64,000 nt of DNA. It comes from Mesorhizobium sp. YC-39 (GTDB taxonomy: Bacteria; Pseudomonadota; Alphaproteobacteria; Rhizobiales; Rhizobiaceae). Of the stretch, positions 26,019 through 34,835 are shown piece after piece (the first letter of the stretch is position 1; each line of letters begins with the position of its first letter). The DNA is taken from contig NZ_JAOWPS010000007.1 in the NCBI RefSeq assembly GCF_025753795.1, forward strand, positions 1 to 64,000, written 5' to 3'. Below the pieces are notes generated by a model that searched no databases, was not told the DNA's origin, and saw only the letters and a program-made list of their open reading frames with translations. The position numbers and the translations under genes are program-made.

Positions 26019-26579
26019 ATGTCGCAAGGTCATCTTCGCAAGAAGCAGCCGGAGCTGGTTCGCAGGAAACTTCTCGACTGCGCCGAGAAGTTCGCAGTGG
26101 ATTTGGGCCTTGCAGGTATAACTTTGCAAGCGGTGTCCGAGGCGGCGGGGGTCACGAAAGGCGGCCTGTTGCATCATTTCCAGTCGAAGCAGATCCTCGT
26201 TGAAGGCATGTTCGAAAACATCCTCAAACGTCTGGACGCGGAACTCGACCAGGCCATCGCGAGGGATCCTGAGCGTTGGGGAAGTTTCACGCGCGCCTAT
26301 CTCGACACTGTGTTCGTCGGGCATGAGTTCGGTCTCAAGGGGCCATGGGCAGCCCTGTCGGTATCGATGATTGCCGAGCCGGGCCTGCGACGCATCTGGG
26401 CTGATTGGCTCGACGCACGGCTGCGGCAGCATCGCGAAACTGACAGTGACCCCGTCCTTGAGATCGTCCGTCTCGCGGCGGACGGAGCGTGGCTCGGCCT
26501 TGCCATGCGTGATGATGGAGCCGTAGCCGCGGACGTCGTAGACCTGAGAGCCAGGCTGCTCTCCCTTACGAGGAAGTAA
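26019..26579 (+). CDS. TetR family repressor of the SMR pump
   Basis: This 186-residue protein has an N-terminal TetR helix-turn-helix (ITLQAVSEAAGVTKGGLLHHF) and an all-helical C-terminal ligand domain of the TetR_C type (KGPWAALSVSMIAEPGLRRI). It lies two bases downstream of the SMR gene. The perfect palindrome upstream of the operon suggests autoregulation. Confidence 0.88.
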   Translation: MSQGHLRKKQPELVRRKLLDCAEKFAVDLGLAGITLQAVSEAAGVTKGGLLHHFQSKQILVEGMFENILKRLDAELDQAIARDPERWGSFTRAYLDTVFVGHEFGLKGPWAALSVSMIAEPGLRRIWADWLDARLRQHRETDSDPVLEIVRLAADGAWLGLAMRDDGAVAADVVDLRARLLSLTRK

Positions 26580-26738
26580 CCGCCGCCCCATTGACCTGGC
26601 GATACGGTGCGGCCGTGTCGCAGACGCAACCGCCCCGAAGCGCAGTTGCGGCAGCCGACTATCGATGTCGGTGGCACTGTTTCTTCTCATGCGGTAGGTT
26701 GTCTACCCATTGCTGTACTCATATGAACCCAGGATAAC

Positions 26739-27512
26739 GTGACGCTGACTCCGAACGAATTGGACTGTTCCCTGCGCCTAGGCCAATCGCTCATGCGAGT
26801 GGCCGAGAGCAAGACGGTCGACACGCTGGGTGAAGAGGCAAGCAGGTTTATCGCCGATTATGTCGGATCCCTCGCTATATCTATCTATGCCCTGGACGGG
26901 GCCACGCCAAAGCTCCTGTTTTCGAAAGAAGTGCCCGAAGGGCTGCACGTTGAATATCGTGACAGCAAGACGAAGGACCTGCTGCTCGAATACGTCGCGA
27001 CCAGCGGTATGCCGGTGCATGATCAAATGATGAAGGGGCGGCCGGGCTGGATTGACCAGGGCAACTTGGCCTTTCTGCGTCGCTGGGGGTTTGGGCATTG
27101 CATGGCCGGCGCAATCAAGGTGGACGGAAAGATTGCGGCCGTCATCTATATCGGTCGATCGGAAATCTATGGGTCGTACTCGTTGGAGGCACGCGCCGCG
27201 ATGGATCTGGTTTGCCGTGCCAGCAGTCATGCGTACGCGGCGCTCGACATCAAAGCACCAATGGCCGAACCACCTTCGCCACCCCCTGCCGAACCGGCGA
27301 ATGATAGATCGGAATTCCAGAATGTTGAGGTCTTGCCACCACGTGGACGGCAGGTTGCCAGGCTGATCTGCCAGGGCCGGTCGAACAAGGAAATCGCACG
27401 TTCGCTCGGAATTTCCGCCCACACAGTGAAGGAACATCTCGGGACGCTGTACAAGAAGTTTTCGGTTTCAAACAGGACCGAGCTTGTTGGCGTCTTGATG
27501 AAGGCGTCTTGA
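26739..27512 (+). CDS. LuxR-type regulator with autoinducer-binding-like/GAF domain
   Basis: This 257-residue regulator has a sensory domain at residues about 10-165 (RRWGFGHCMAGAIKVDGKIA) and a short Pro-rich linker (EPPSPPPAEP). The C-terminal LuxR helix-turn-helix reads RSNKEIARSLGISAHTVKEH. The signal cannot be read from the sequence, and the conserved Trp/Tyr/Asp set of acyl-homoserine-lactone receptors is not evident. The start is a GTG at 26739. It faces the ABC transporter genes tail to tail and is transcribed alone. Confidence 0.8.
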   Translation: MTLTPNELDCSLRLGQSLMRVAESKTVDTLGEEASRFIADYVGSLAISIYALDGATPKLLFSKEVPEGLHVEYRDSKTKDLLLEYVATSGMPVHDQMMKGRPGWIDQGNLAFLRRWGFGHCMAGAIKVDGKIAAVIYIGRSEIYGSYSLEARAAMDLVCRASSHAYAALDIKAPMAEPPSPPPAEPANDRSEFQNVEVLPPRGRQVARLICQGRSNKEIARSLGISAHTVKEHLGTLYKKFSVSNRTELVGVLMKAS

Positions 27513-27551
27513 ACAGTCCTCCCGCCGCTCCCATTGGTGCATACTGCCTAT

Positions 27552-28625
27552 TCACGTCGCGATCATCCGCACCTCCGCTCCGGACCAAGTCGCTTTGACA
27601 CGATCTCCGACAGCGATCCGGAAGCCACCAAGCGCGCTGACCTCCGCGCGTAGCGGTTCGCTAAGACCGTCAACCTTCACCTCGCAAGAAAAGCCGGTGC
27701 CGCGGTAGGCCACATCGGTGACCAGCCCCGGCAACCCCGGTCCATCCGATGTGATGGCCTCGAAGTGTATGGCGGTGGGCCGCAGGATCATGACAGCGGA
27801 CGTGGACGTACAGTCATGAAGGTTACCGACATTGACCTCATGGCTGGCCACCCGAGCCAATCCCGGCGCTTGCGGTAGCAGGTCGACCCGCAAGATGTTG
27901 GCATCTCCGACAAATCGCGCCGCATATTCGGAGATTGGTGCCCGATAGATCTCGTCTGGAGGGGCGATCTGTTCGATTCCGCCCTGGCGGAACAGCGCGA
28001 TCCGATCCGACATCGCCATCGCCTCACGCTGGTCGTGAGTGACGAAGACGATCGTGGCACCGTAGTCGCGGTGAATCCGTCGCAATTCGCATTCCATCTG
28101 AAGGCGGATTTTGATGTCGAGTGCTGAGAACGGTTCGTCCAACAGGAGAAGTTGCGGTTCGTTCACGAGCGCCCTGGCGACCGCGACACGCTGCATTTGT
28201 CCGCCGGACAATTCATGCGATCGCCGCCTCGCGAGCGCGCCAAGATCAACGATCTCAAGCATGCTCATGACGCGTCGTTTGATTTCGGGCTCCGACAGCT
28301 TGGCGATGCGCAGCCCAAATGCGACGTTCTCAAACACGTTCAAATGGGGAAATAGCGTCGGTCGCTGGAAGACCAGATTAACTGGGCGACGGTTCGGCGG
28401 CGTGGCCGTGACATCGCGCCCGTGCAGCAGCACCTTGCCTTCAGTCGGGACCAGGAAGCCAGCGATGATGCGCAGCATTGTCGACTTGCCGCACCCGGAT
28501 GGACCGAGAAAAGACAGGAATTCGCCCTGATGCAATGTCAGCGATACGTCCCTAACAGCCTGGAATGCACCGAACGAATGGCTAACGGATCGGACTTCGA
28601 GGCGCGGATTGGTAGTCTGGTTCAC
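27552..28625 (-). CDS. Polyamine-type ABC transporter ATPase (PotA-like)
   Basis: This 357-residue ATPase has Walker A GPSGCGKS, the Q-loop VFQRPTLFPHL, the signature LSGGQMQRVAVARAL, Walker B LLLLDEPFSALD and the switch His in FVTHDQREAM. A C-terminal TOBE domain (residues about 280-357) is typical of the PotA/FbpC group. The GTG start overlaps the preceding permease by four bases (GTGA). With the two permeases and the Tat-exported binding protein it forms a complete importer. Confidence 0.92.
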   Translation of the reverse strand: MNQTTNPRLEVRSVSHSFGAFQAVRDVSLTLHQGEFLSFLGPSGCGKSTMLRIIAGFLVPTEGKVLLHGRDVTATPPNRRPVNLVFQRPTLFPHLNVFENVAFGLRIAKLSEPEIKRRVMSMLEIVDLGALARRRSHELSGGQMQRVAVARALVNEPQLLLLDEPFSALDIKIRLQMECELRRIHRDYGATIVFVTHDQREAMAMSDRIALFRQGGIEQIAPPDEIYRAPISEYAARFVGDANILRVDLLPQAPGLARVASHEVNVGNLHDCTSTSAVMILRPTAIHFEAITSDGPGLPGLVTDVAYRGTGFSCEVKVDGLSEPLRAEVSALGGFRIAVGDRVKATWSGAEVRMIAT

Positions 28626-29434
28626 GTTGTTATGTTCTCCTTGCCATTTACACCGATCGCAGCCCGCTCACGTTGAAGCCACATCATCATCAGTCCCACA
28701 ATCCACAGCAGCAAGCTTGCCCCGATGAGGAGGGCCGATACGACATTTATCGACGGATCTACGGTGCGGCGAAGCTTGGAAAAAATATACATCGGAAGGG
28801 TGCCGTCGTTTCCGATGACGAAGAAGGTGATGATGAACTCATCCAACGACAACATGAAGGCCAACACAGTTGCACCCACCAACGTCGGCCAGATCTGCGG
28901 GAGAACGATCTTGAAGAACGCCTGGTAGCGGCTGGCCCCCAGATCAAGCGCCACCTCTTCCAGAGAGGGGTCAAGGCTCTCAAGCGCAACGCTGGTGATC
29001 AGATAGAAGAACGGGGCGACAAAGACGATGTGGGCTATGATGACAGTCATCAGTGACAGAGGCAGCTGAATGCGAGCAAAAAACAGCAGAAGCGCCACGC
29101 CGATGAAAATGCCAGGCAGGGTGATTGGCAACAGGAAGAGCGGAGAAAGGGTATCTCGCCAGCGCGCCGTCGATCGCGACATGCCGTAAGCCGCTGCCGT
29201 GAACACAACCAGCGTGATGGCCGCGGTGGCTGAAGCGACATAGAACGAGTTCTTCGTCGCGTTCAGGAAATCCGGCGAAGACAGGACTTCCTCGTACCAT
29301 CGCAACGAGAAGCCCTCGAAGGGAAATGACAATCCACCCGTCGCATGAAATGAAAATAGAACCACGATGAACAGTGGAACGAAAAGGTAGAGCAGGGCGA
29401 ACACTGTGCTTGCCAGGAGGACCACGTTCTTCAT
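28622..29434 (-). CDS. ABC transporter permease (PotC-like)
   Basis: This 270-residue membrane protein has about six helices. The cytoplasmic EAA loop reads EEVALDLGASRYQAFFKIVLP. The N-terminal LYLFVPLFIVVLFSF and the C-terminal IVGLMMMWLQRE are membrane segments of the PotC/YdcV group. It pairs with the permease at 29447, 12 bases upstream, and is translationally coupled to the ATPase gene. Confidence 0.9.
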   Translation of the reverse strand: MKNVVLLASTVFALLYLFVPLFIVVLFSFHATGGLSFPFEGFSLRWYEEVLSSPDFLNATKNSFYVASATAAITLVVFTAAAYGMSRSTARWRDTLSPLFLLPITLPGIFIGVALLLFFARIQLPLSLMTVIIAHIVFVAPFFYLITSVALESLDPSLEEVALDLGASRYQAFFKIVLPQIWPTLVGATVLAFMLSLDEFIITFFVIGNDGTLPMYIFSKLRRTVDPSINVVSALLIGASLLLWIVGLMMMWLQRERAAIGVNGKENITT

Positions 29435-29446
29435 GCTGCCTGCCCT

Positions 29447-30334
29447 TTAGTTTTCCCAGTGAATTTCTTTGAGGCGCTTGAAACGGAGAACGGAGGTCAA
29501 CAGGCCGAAGGCAAATACATAGACCAGCAGAGTGAGGAATGATCGCGCGGCGCCAACGCCCCAGTTGCCGAGCCCCCTGAAATCGGACTGGATTTGTATG
29601 CCGATGAGCTGATCGCCCGGGCTACCAAGAAACTGGGGCGCAACGTAGTCACTCGATGCGAGGATGAAGATCAGCAGGAAAGCGGATCCAATAGGTGCCG
29701 CCAGCAGCGGAAACATAACCTTCCACCACCGCTGCGTGGCCGTCGCGCCGAGGTCCTGCGCCGCCTCGAGATAGCGCGGTTCGAGCGGGCGCATCGCCGA
29801 ATACAAGATAAGCACGACCCAGGGAATGCCGATGTGGACCATTGCCAGTACGATAGCGAGTTTGCTGAACAGCAGCGCCTTAAGTGGCGTATCGATCACG
29901 CCAAGTGCCAACAAAGTGGCATTGACTGCGCCGTGTTCCCCCAACATCAGCCGCCAGGCGTATATGCGCACAAGATAGCTTGCGAACATCGCGATAACGA
30001 AGAGCAGCAAAACGGGAAACTCCCAGCGTCCGGCGCGATATCTGATGTAAGCGGCGACCGGAATGCCGATAAGGACGCAAAGTGTCGCGACGGAGCCGCC
30101 GACAATGAGTGAGTTGCGCGCCAGCCGCAGGCTGGCTGACGATGTGACCGCCGCCCTGAAGTTCTCCAGCGTCAGCGGTAGATGAACGGAGAACCGCCCG
30201 GCCGTCATAAAGCTGTAGCCGAGCAGGAAAAGGACGGGGACGACGAAAAACACCAACAGGCCAAGGACTGCCGGCAAGGTCATTGCCGTCAGTCTGAACC
30301 GGGGCCAAAAGCTTCCAAAACGAGGTATCTGCAC
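29447..30334 (-). CDS. ABC transporter permease (PotB-like)
   Basis: This 295-residue inner-membrane protein has six predicted helices and the EAA loop EAAQDLGATATQRWWKVMFP. The N-terminal helix LPAVLGLLVFFVVPVLFLLG and the periplasmic loop between helices 1 and 2 fit the PotB/YdcU group. It lies 9 bases after the binding protein gene. Confidence 0.9.
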   Translation of the reverse strand: MQIPRFGSFWPRFRLTAMTLPAVLGLLVFFVVPVLFLLGYSFMTAGRFSVHLPLTLENFRAAVTSSASLRLARNSLIVGGSVATLCVLIGIPVAAYIRYRAGRWEFPVLLLFVIAMFASYLVRIYAWRLMLGEHGAVNATLLALGVIDTPLKALLFSKLAIVLAMVHIGIPWVVLILYSAMRPLEPRYLEAAQDLGATATQRWWKVMFPLLAAPIGSAFLLIFILASSDYVAPQFLGSPGDQLIGIQIQSDFRGLGNWGVGAARSFLTLLVYVFAFGLLTSVLRFKRLKEIHWEN

Positions 30335-30343
30335 TTCGCTAAC

Positions 30344-31492
30344 TTACTTGACCAGAAGCTCTTGGAATTTCGCCACCCATTCGCCCAGCGTGATAAATTC
30401 GTCGGATTCGATCGGGGCTTGCAGGAGAACCGGGCGTTTTGCCAGGAATGCATCGACGTCATCGACCGGATAGAGGCTCTTGGCGCGATCGATGAAGGCG
30501 GCTGCACCTTTTACCGTCGGACCAGCGGCGAGTTCCATCGCGGCGGCGGCGTTGACCTTTGGATCGAGCACTTCGTTGATCCACGCATAGGCCGTTTCGG
30601 CGTTGTCCGCCCCTTGCGGGATCACATAAGCTTCGACAAAGGTAAAGGTGCCGTCCGTCGGGGTAATGTTGGTGCGCACATTGTTGTTGCCGGCGGCAGC
30701 AGCAAAGACATCGATCGCCGCCCAGCCGAGGAAGGAGGCGACCACTTCACCCGAACCGATAAGCGACGCCACGTCGCCGTAGCTCGGCGCGATGGTCTTC
30801 GACTGGTCGATGAATTGCTTCATGAACGCGGCAATCTCGTCGATCTTGCCCTTCGGGGTTCGGAACGGATCGTGTCCGAGAATATGCGCGGCAAGTGTGA
30901 AGTTGGCGCCGGGATCTCCCGGCATGGTAATGCGTCCCTTAAATTTCGGATCAAGCAGATCGGTCCATGCCTTCGGCTCGGAGATGGCCTTGCTGTCGTA
31001 AGTGATACCGAAAACCCCAAACGAATGTGGTATCGCGAACAACTTGCCGTCCGCGTCGGCGATGCCGATCGTACGCGCATTCTGCGTGAAGTAGTTCGCC
31101 AGATTTCCATGACGCGGTATCCGCTCGAGATCGAGTGGCGTCAGTACGTGCCCATTCTTCTCCAATTGGTCACTTGTTGAGGTGGTGGTCGACAGCAAGT
31201 CGAAGCCGCTGCCGCCGCCACCGGCATAACGGGCGTCGACGTCGTCGATGGAGGCGATATAGCTTGGATTGATCTTGATGCCGTGTTCTTTGGCGAAGGC
31301 TCCCATCGCGCCGGGCATCTCCTCGCCCTGCCACCCAAGATAGTCCAGGGTTCCACCGATGTTCTGTGCAAAGGCGGACCGGCCGAGCATTGCGCTGCCC
31401 GCGAGGCCAAGTGCCGCCGCGCCGGACGCCTTCAGGAAATCACGCCGATCGAACCGCAATCCCGGTTGAACCGAATGCTGCAACGTCTTCAT
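30344..31492 (-). CDS. ABC transporter substrate-binding protein, Tat-exported (PotD-like)
   Basis: This 382-residue periplasmic binding protein has a twin-arginine signal (FDRRDFLKASGAAALGLAGS, residues 14-33; cleavage after AFAQ). The mature part begins GTLDYLGWQGEE and follows the spermidine/putrescine-binding fold (YDSKAISEPKAWTDLLDPKF, VASFLGWAAIDVF). The ligand is unknown. Its place next to a luciferase-like monooxygenase operon suggests that it imports the substrate of those enzymes. Confidence 0.88.
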   Translation of the reverse strand: MKTLQHSVQPGLRFDRRDFLKASGAAALGLAGSAMLGRSAFAQNIGGTLDYLGWQGEEMPGAMGAFAKEHGIKINPSYIASIDDVDARYAGGGGSGFDLLSTTTSTSDQLEKNGHVLTPLDLERIPRHGNLANYFTQNARTIGIADADGKLFAIPHSFGVFGITYDSKAISEPKAWTDLLDPKFKGRITMPGDPGANFTLAAHILGHDPFRTPKGKIDEIAAFMKQFIDQSKTIAPSYGDVASLIGSGEVVASFLGWAAIDVFAAAAGNNNVRTNITPTDGTFTFVEAYVIPQGADNAETAYAWINEVLDPKVNAAAAMELAAGPTVKGAAAFIDRAKSLYPVDDVDAFLAKRPVLLQAPIESDEFITLGEWVAKFQELLVK

Positions 31493-31666
31493 GTCTGCTC
31501 TCCCATTCTGAGGTAATTCCTCTTTGTTTTTTATTCTGCCCGTCCCCGAAAATGTCCATCGGACGCTTCGCCATGGATCGATTCTCGGCAGGACATACCA
31601 TGCTTTTGCAACTGGACTGCTGCTCCGTATTCTACTCTCCGCGCCACCTTCTTGGTCGTCGCTGTC

Positions 31667-32488
31667 TCAACCCCAATAGGCCAATCCCGCACAGACATTC
31701 AGCGATTGCGCGGTAATGTGGCGGGCGCCGGGGCCCACCAGGAACAGCGCTGCCTGGGATATGTCGGCCGGCTTGAGAAAAGCCTTCATCATGTTGGTGT
31801 CCGCCATGGTCATTTGCCAAACCTGATCGAAGGGGACTTTCAGCTCCTCTGCCATCGCTTTGACCGGGTCGCGTGACAACGCGGTGTCGATCCAGCCCGG
31901 GCAGATGGCGTTCACCGTGATCCCGTGCGGACCCAATTCAGGGGCAATGCAGCGAGCAAAGGCCAGGAGCCCGGCCTTTGCCGTGGCATAGACGGAAAAA
32001 CCGGCGTCCGCGGTTTTTGCCGCGGTCGATGAGATGAACAGGATGCGTCCGCCATCGGCATTGGACCGCATCGTCTCCACCGCTACCTTGGTGACGAGGA
32101 ACGGCGCTTTCTGATTTATCGCAATGGTGCGATCCCAGAGGGCCTCGTCCATATCCTCCAGCGTGGAAATCTCGCCGATCCCAGCATTGTTCACCAGGAT
32201 GTCCAGACCGCCCATCGCCTTGATCGCCCCTTCGACCATGGGCCTGATGCTTGCGGGCTCGAGGAAGTCGGCTGCGACCGCGTGCGCGTTTGCGCCGAGG
32301 TTGCGGACCAATTCGATCGTTGCCTCTGTCTCGCCAAGTGTTCGGCCGTGAATTGCGACCGTGGCTCCTGCCTGGGCGAAGGTCACCGCCATATCCTGAC
32401 CCAAGCCCTGGCTGGCGCCGGTCACCAGAGCGCGCTTCCCGGCGAGGGTAGGAGGAATCGGCAAGCGATCTGTCATGGACGCGTTCAT
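31667..32488 (-). CDS. SDR family oxidoreductase
   Basis: This 273-residue classical SDR has the cofactor loop VTGASQGLGQ, NNAGIG, the catalytic Ser in ISSTAA and Tyr/Lys in YATAKAG, and PGWIDTAL after strand 6. It lies three bases after the MBL-fold gene, so it belongs to the same minus-strand operon. A 174-base gap separates it from the transporter genes. The substrate is probably a hydroxylated intermediate of the unknown pathway. Confidence 0.87.
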   Translation of the reverse strand: MNASMTDRLPIPPTLAGKRALVTGASQGLGQDMAVTFAQAGATVAIHGRTLGETEATIELVRNLGANAHAVAADFLEPASIRPMVEGAIKAMGGLDILVNNAGIGEISTLEDMDEALWDRTIAINQKAPFLVTKVAVETMRSNADGGRILFISSTAAKTADAGFSVYATAKAGLLAFARCIAPELGPHGITVNAICPGWIDTALSRDPVKAMAEELKVPFDQVWQMTMADTNMMKAFLKPADISQAALFLVGPGARHITAQSLNVCAGLAYWG

Positions 32489-32491
32489 GCC

Positions 32492-33511
32492 TCAGTACAG
32501 GATAAGATGATTGATCATCATCTCGACATGGGTCGGGACGCTTTCCTCGAATCCGTAGTAGAGGCCATATTCCGGGCGCAGGTCCTCTTTGACCAGGGCG
32601 CTGACGGCAGCAAGATAATTCACCCAGGCACTCATGTACGAATAGGTGGGCACGACAAAATCCGTCGTGGAGAGCCGTTCCATGCGCGCCGCCGTGGCGT
32701 TGCGCATCTTGTCGAAATAGTCGAGGTAGAATTTGACGTCGCCGTGGCTGCCCAAATTGCCGTGACCACCATTGACGAAGTCCCAGGTCATCCCCTGCAG
32801 TTCGATCATGTTGTCTTCGAAGTTCCGCAAGTTCTCCTGCGGGCCGAAATGGGGGAAGGGCATGCATTCCGGCTCGACCATATCGTCGAACTGCACGATG
32901 CCCTCGGTCGGCAGATGGATGATCGCGTTGTCCAGGCAATGGCCGTTGTATTCAGGCGTGCGGATGCGCACCCGCTTGCCCTCGAACAGGAAGTCGCCGT
33001 CATGGCCCTCGATGACATTGGTGGGCATCGGTACCTTACGGCCAAAGCGGTCGATCTGCCGCGCGGTGAGCGAGGACGCCCAGATCCGGCTTTCCCTACC
33101 GAAGCGCTGTTTGGTCTCGGCTACGATCTCGGGCGTGCCGGCGATGTGATCCATATGGTAGTGGGTGTAGACGATGTCCGTGACCGGCAGGTCGGTCAGT
33201 GTGCGCAACCCCTTGAGCGTGTGGGTGGTCGCCACGCCCGATTGGGTGCTCACCAGCAGCACCCCCTTGTCGCCGATCACGGCAACCGCGTTGTAACCTG
33301 CGGCGCCGACCAAATAGCCACGATCTGTCAGGCGTTGGATGTAGAACTCCTCGCTCGCCTGGTACTGGATCCAGTTGCGTACTTTCAATCCAGGCGCAAT
33401 GCACTTGTCGCGCGAGATGTCGGCATAGTCCCACAGATCGCCGATCGGCGGCCGAAACATCTGGCTGTTGTTGGCGTGATTGCTGCAGGTCGAAGACATA
33501 AGTGCTCCCAT
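32492..33511 (-). CDS. MBL-fold (metallo-beta-lactamase superfamily) hydrolase
   Basis: This 339-residue protein carries the metal motif THYHMDHIAG (HxHxDH) near residue 120, a following His in PEYNGHCLDNAIIH and an Asp in VQFDDMVEPE. The HxHxDH, His and Asp set suits a dinuclear hydrolase for esters, lactones or thioesters. The N-terminus (FRPPIGDLWDYADISRDKC) is unusual and not a signal peptide. It lies between the cupin and SDR genes of the catabolic operon. The exact reaction is not known. Confidence 0.82.
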   Translation of the reverse strand: MGALMSSTCSNHANNSQMFRPPIGDLWDYADISRDKCIAPGLKVRNWIQYQASEEFYIQRLTDRGYLVGAAGYNAVAVIGDKGVLLVSTQSGVATTHTLKGLRTLTDLPVTDIVYTHYHMDHIAGTPEIVAETKQRFGRESRIWASSLTARQIDRFGRKVPMPTNVIEGHDGDFLFEGKRVRIRTPEYNGHCLDNAIIHLPTEGIVQFDDMVEPECMPFPHFGPQENLRNFEDNMIELQGMTWDFVNGGHGNLGSHGDVKFYLDYFDKMRNATAARMERLSTTDFVVPTYSYMSAWVNYLAAVSALVKEDLRPEYGLYYGFEESVPTHVEMMINHLILY

Positions 33512-33556
33512 TTACGCACACTAACCGGGCATTTGTGATCGCCGGGCGCCCGACGC

Positions 33557-34003
33557 TCAGCCGGCTGGCGGCGGGAGAAAGTTGATCTCATGCTGCGCGG
33601 CCAAGCGGACCACCTCAGCCGGGTCGCCGACGTTGTGGATTTTGTCAAACAGAGAGAACAGCGCGCCGGTCGGCGAGACCACGAAAAGAGCTTCAGCCTT
33701 CTTATCGGACTTGTTGAACAGCCCATGCGGAATGCCCATCGGCAATCGGACCGTATCTCCGTAGCCTGCAACCTGCTCTACTCCGTCGAGCACGGCATGG
33801 ATCTCGCCTTCGAGAACGATGACCAGCTCGTCCTGGGTGGGATGGATATGCGGCGGCACGAACGTTCCCGGCGGGAATTCGGCATACCAAAGCATCGAAG
33901 TCTCGGTCACATGCTTGAGTGTGTAGGTTTGTCCGAGGATGTTCCAGACGCGCCCTTCATAGGCATCCTTCATGCGCGTGATGCCGGCGGGTTCAGGTTT
34001 CAT
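33557..34003 (-). CDS. Cupin domain protein
   Basis: This 148-residue single-domain cupin has motif 1 PPHIHPTQDELVIVLEGEIH with two His and a Glu, and motif 2 GDTVRLPMGIPHGLFN with a His. All metal ligands are present, so it may be an isomerase, a dioxygenase or a sensor. It lies 45 bases before the MBL-fold gene and 28 after the hydrolase gene in the same operon. Confidence 0.8.
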   Translation of the reverse strand: MKPEPAGITRMKDAYEGRVWNILGQTYTLKHVTETSMLWYAEFPPGTFVPPHIHPTQDELVIVLEGEIHAVLDGVEQVAGYGDTVRLPMGIPHGLFNKSDKKAEALFVVSPTGALFSLFDKIHNVGDPAEVVRLAAQHEINFLPPPAG

Positions 34004-34031
34004 GTGAACTTCTCCTCTTCAGGGATGGATA

Positions 34032-34835
34032 TCAGCGTGTCAGGAACTCGTGCACGATGCCCGGCGCATCAGGGTTCTCGCCCAAGACGAGGTGCCCGGT
34101 TTTCGGGAGGATCCTCAGTTCCGATTTCGGCAAAAGCTCCTGCCACGTCTTGGCACCGCCCACCGGAAAAAACCGATCCTGCTGACCCCACAGGAGCAGC
34201 GTCGGGCAGGTAATCAGGTGTATGCGCTGGCGCAGTTTTGGATTGCCCTGCGGATACTCCCAGCCGACTCGGCTGAAGGCCGTCAACTCGCGGAAGCCAA
34301 GCGTCAGGAAGTCGATGTCGTGGCCATCAGGGAAATATCGAAGCGCGACCGAGGGATCGGCCGTGAGATATTCGTGGAGCTGCTCCTTTGGGATCTTGAA
34401 GCTGTCGGGGTTGGGGAACTCCGGGATCACCACGCCGTTCGGCGCCACGAGTACGAGCCTTCCGATGCGCGGCGCCTGAACAGAGGCATATTCGGCCGCG
34501 ATCCAGGCTCCCAGCGAGTGGGCGACGATGTCGACTTCATCCAGCCCCATCTGATTGAACAGGTCGATGTAGTGGAAGATGTAGTCGCTAACGTCGTCGA
34601 TGCGGGGATCGTCGTCGCTCTCGCCGAAACCGGGATGATAAGGGACGATGACACGGCGGTCCCTGGCCCACTCGCGCACGAAATCGAAACCCGGGAAGGT
34701 GCCGCCTCCGTGAAGGTAAATGACGGGCCGTCCTGAGCCGATCGAATAAACGGCCGTCCTGACGCCGGACACGACATACTCCGAGCGGTCGAACCCGCTC
34801 ATATCCACGATTTTCTTGTTCACCGGCCCGTCCAT
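34032..34835 (-). CDS. Alpha/beta hydrolase
   Basis: This 267-residue hydrolase has the oxyanion motif YLHGGGTFPG, the nucleophile elbow VAHSLGAWIA, an acidic residue in LLWGQQDRFFPV and the final His in LPKTGHLVLGE. The pattern resembles the C-C-bond or ester hydrolases that follow ring or chain oxygenation. Its start overlaps the end of the luciferase-like gene by 16 bases. Confidence 0.85.
   Translation of the reverse strand: MDGPVNKKIVDMSGFDRSEYVVSGVRTAVYSIGSGRPVIYLHGGGTFPGFDFVREWARDRRVIVPYHPGFGESDDDPRIDDVSDYIFHYIDLFNQMGLDEVDIVAHSLGAWIAAEYASVQAPRIGRLVLVAPNGVVIPEFPNPDSFKIPKEQLHEYLTADPSVALRYFPDGHDIDFLTLGFRELTAFSRVGWEYPQGNPKLRQRIHLITCPTLLLWGQQDRFFPVGGAKTWQELLPKSELRILPKTGHLVLGENPDAPGIVHEFLTR

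Noticed and set aside
32282..33538. 418-codon plus-strand frame over the MBL-fold and SDR genes
   Set aside because: It spans two real minus-strand genes and their junction, and has low-complexity composition typical of antisense frames.
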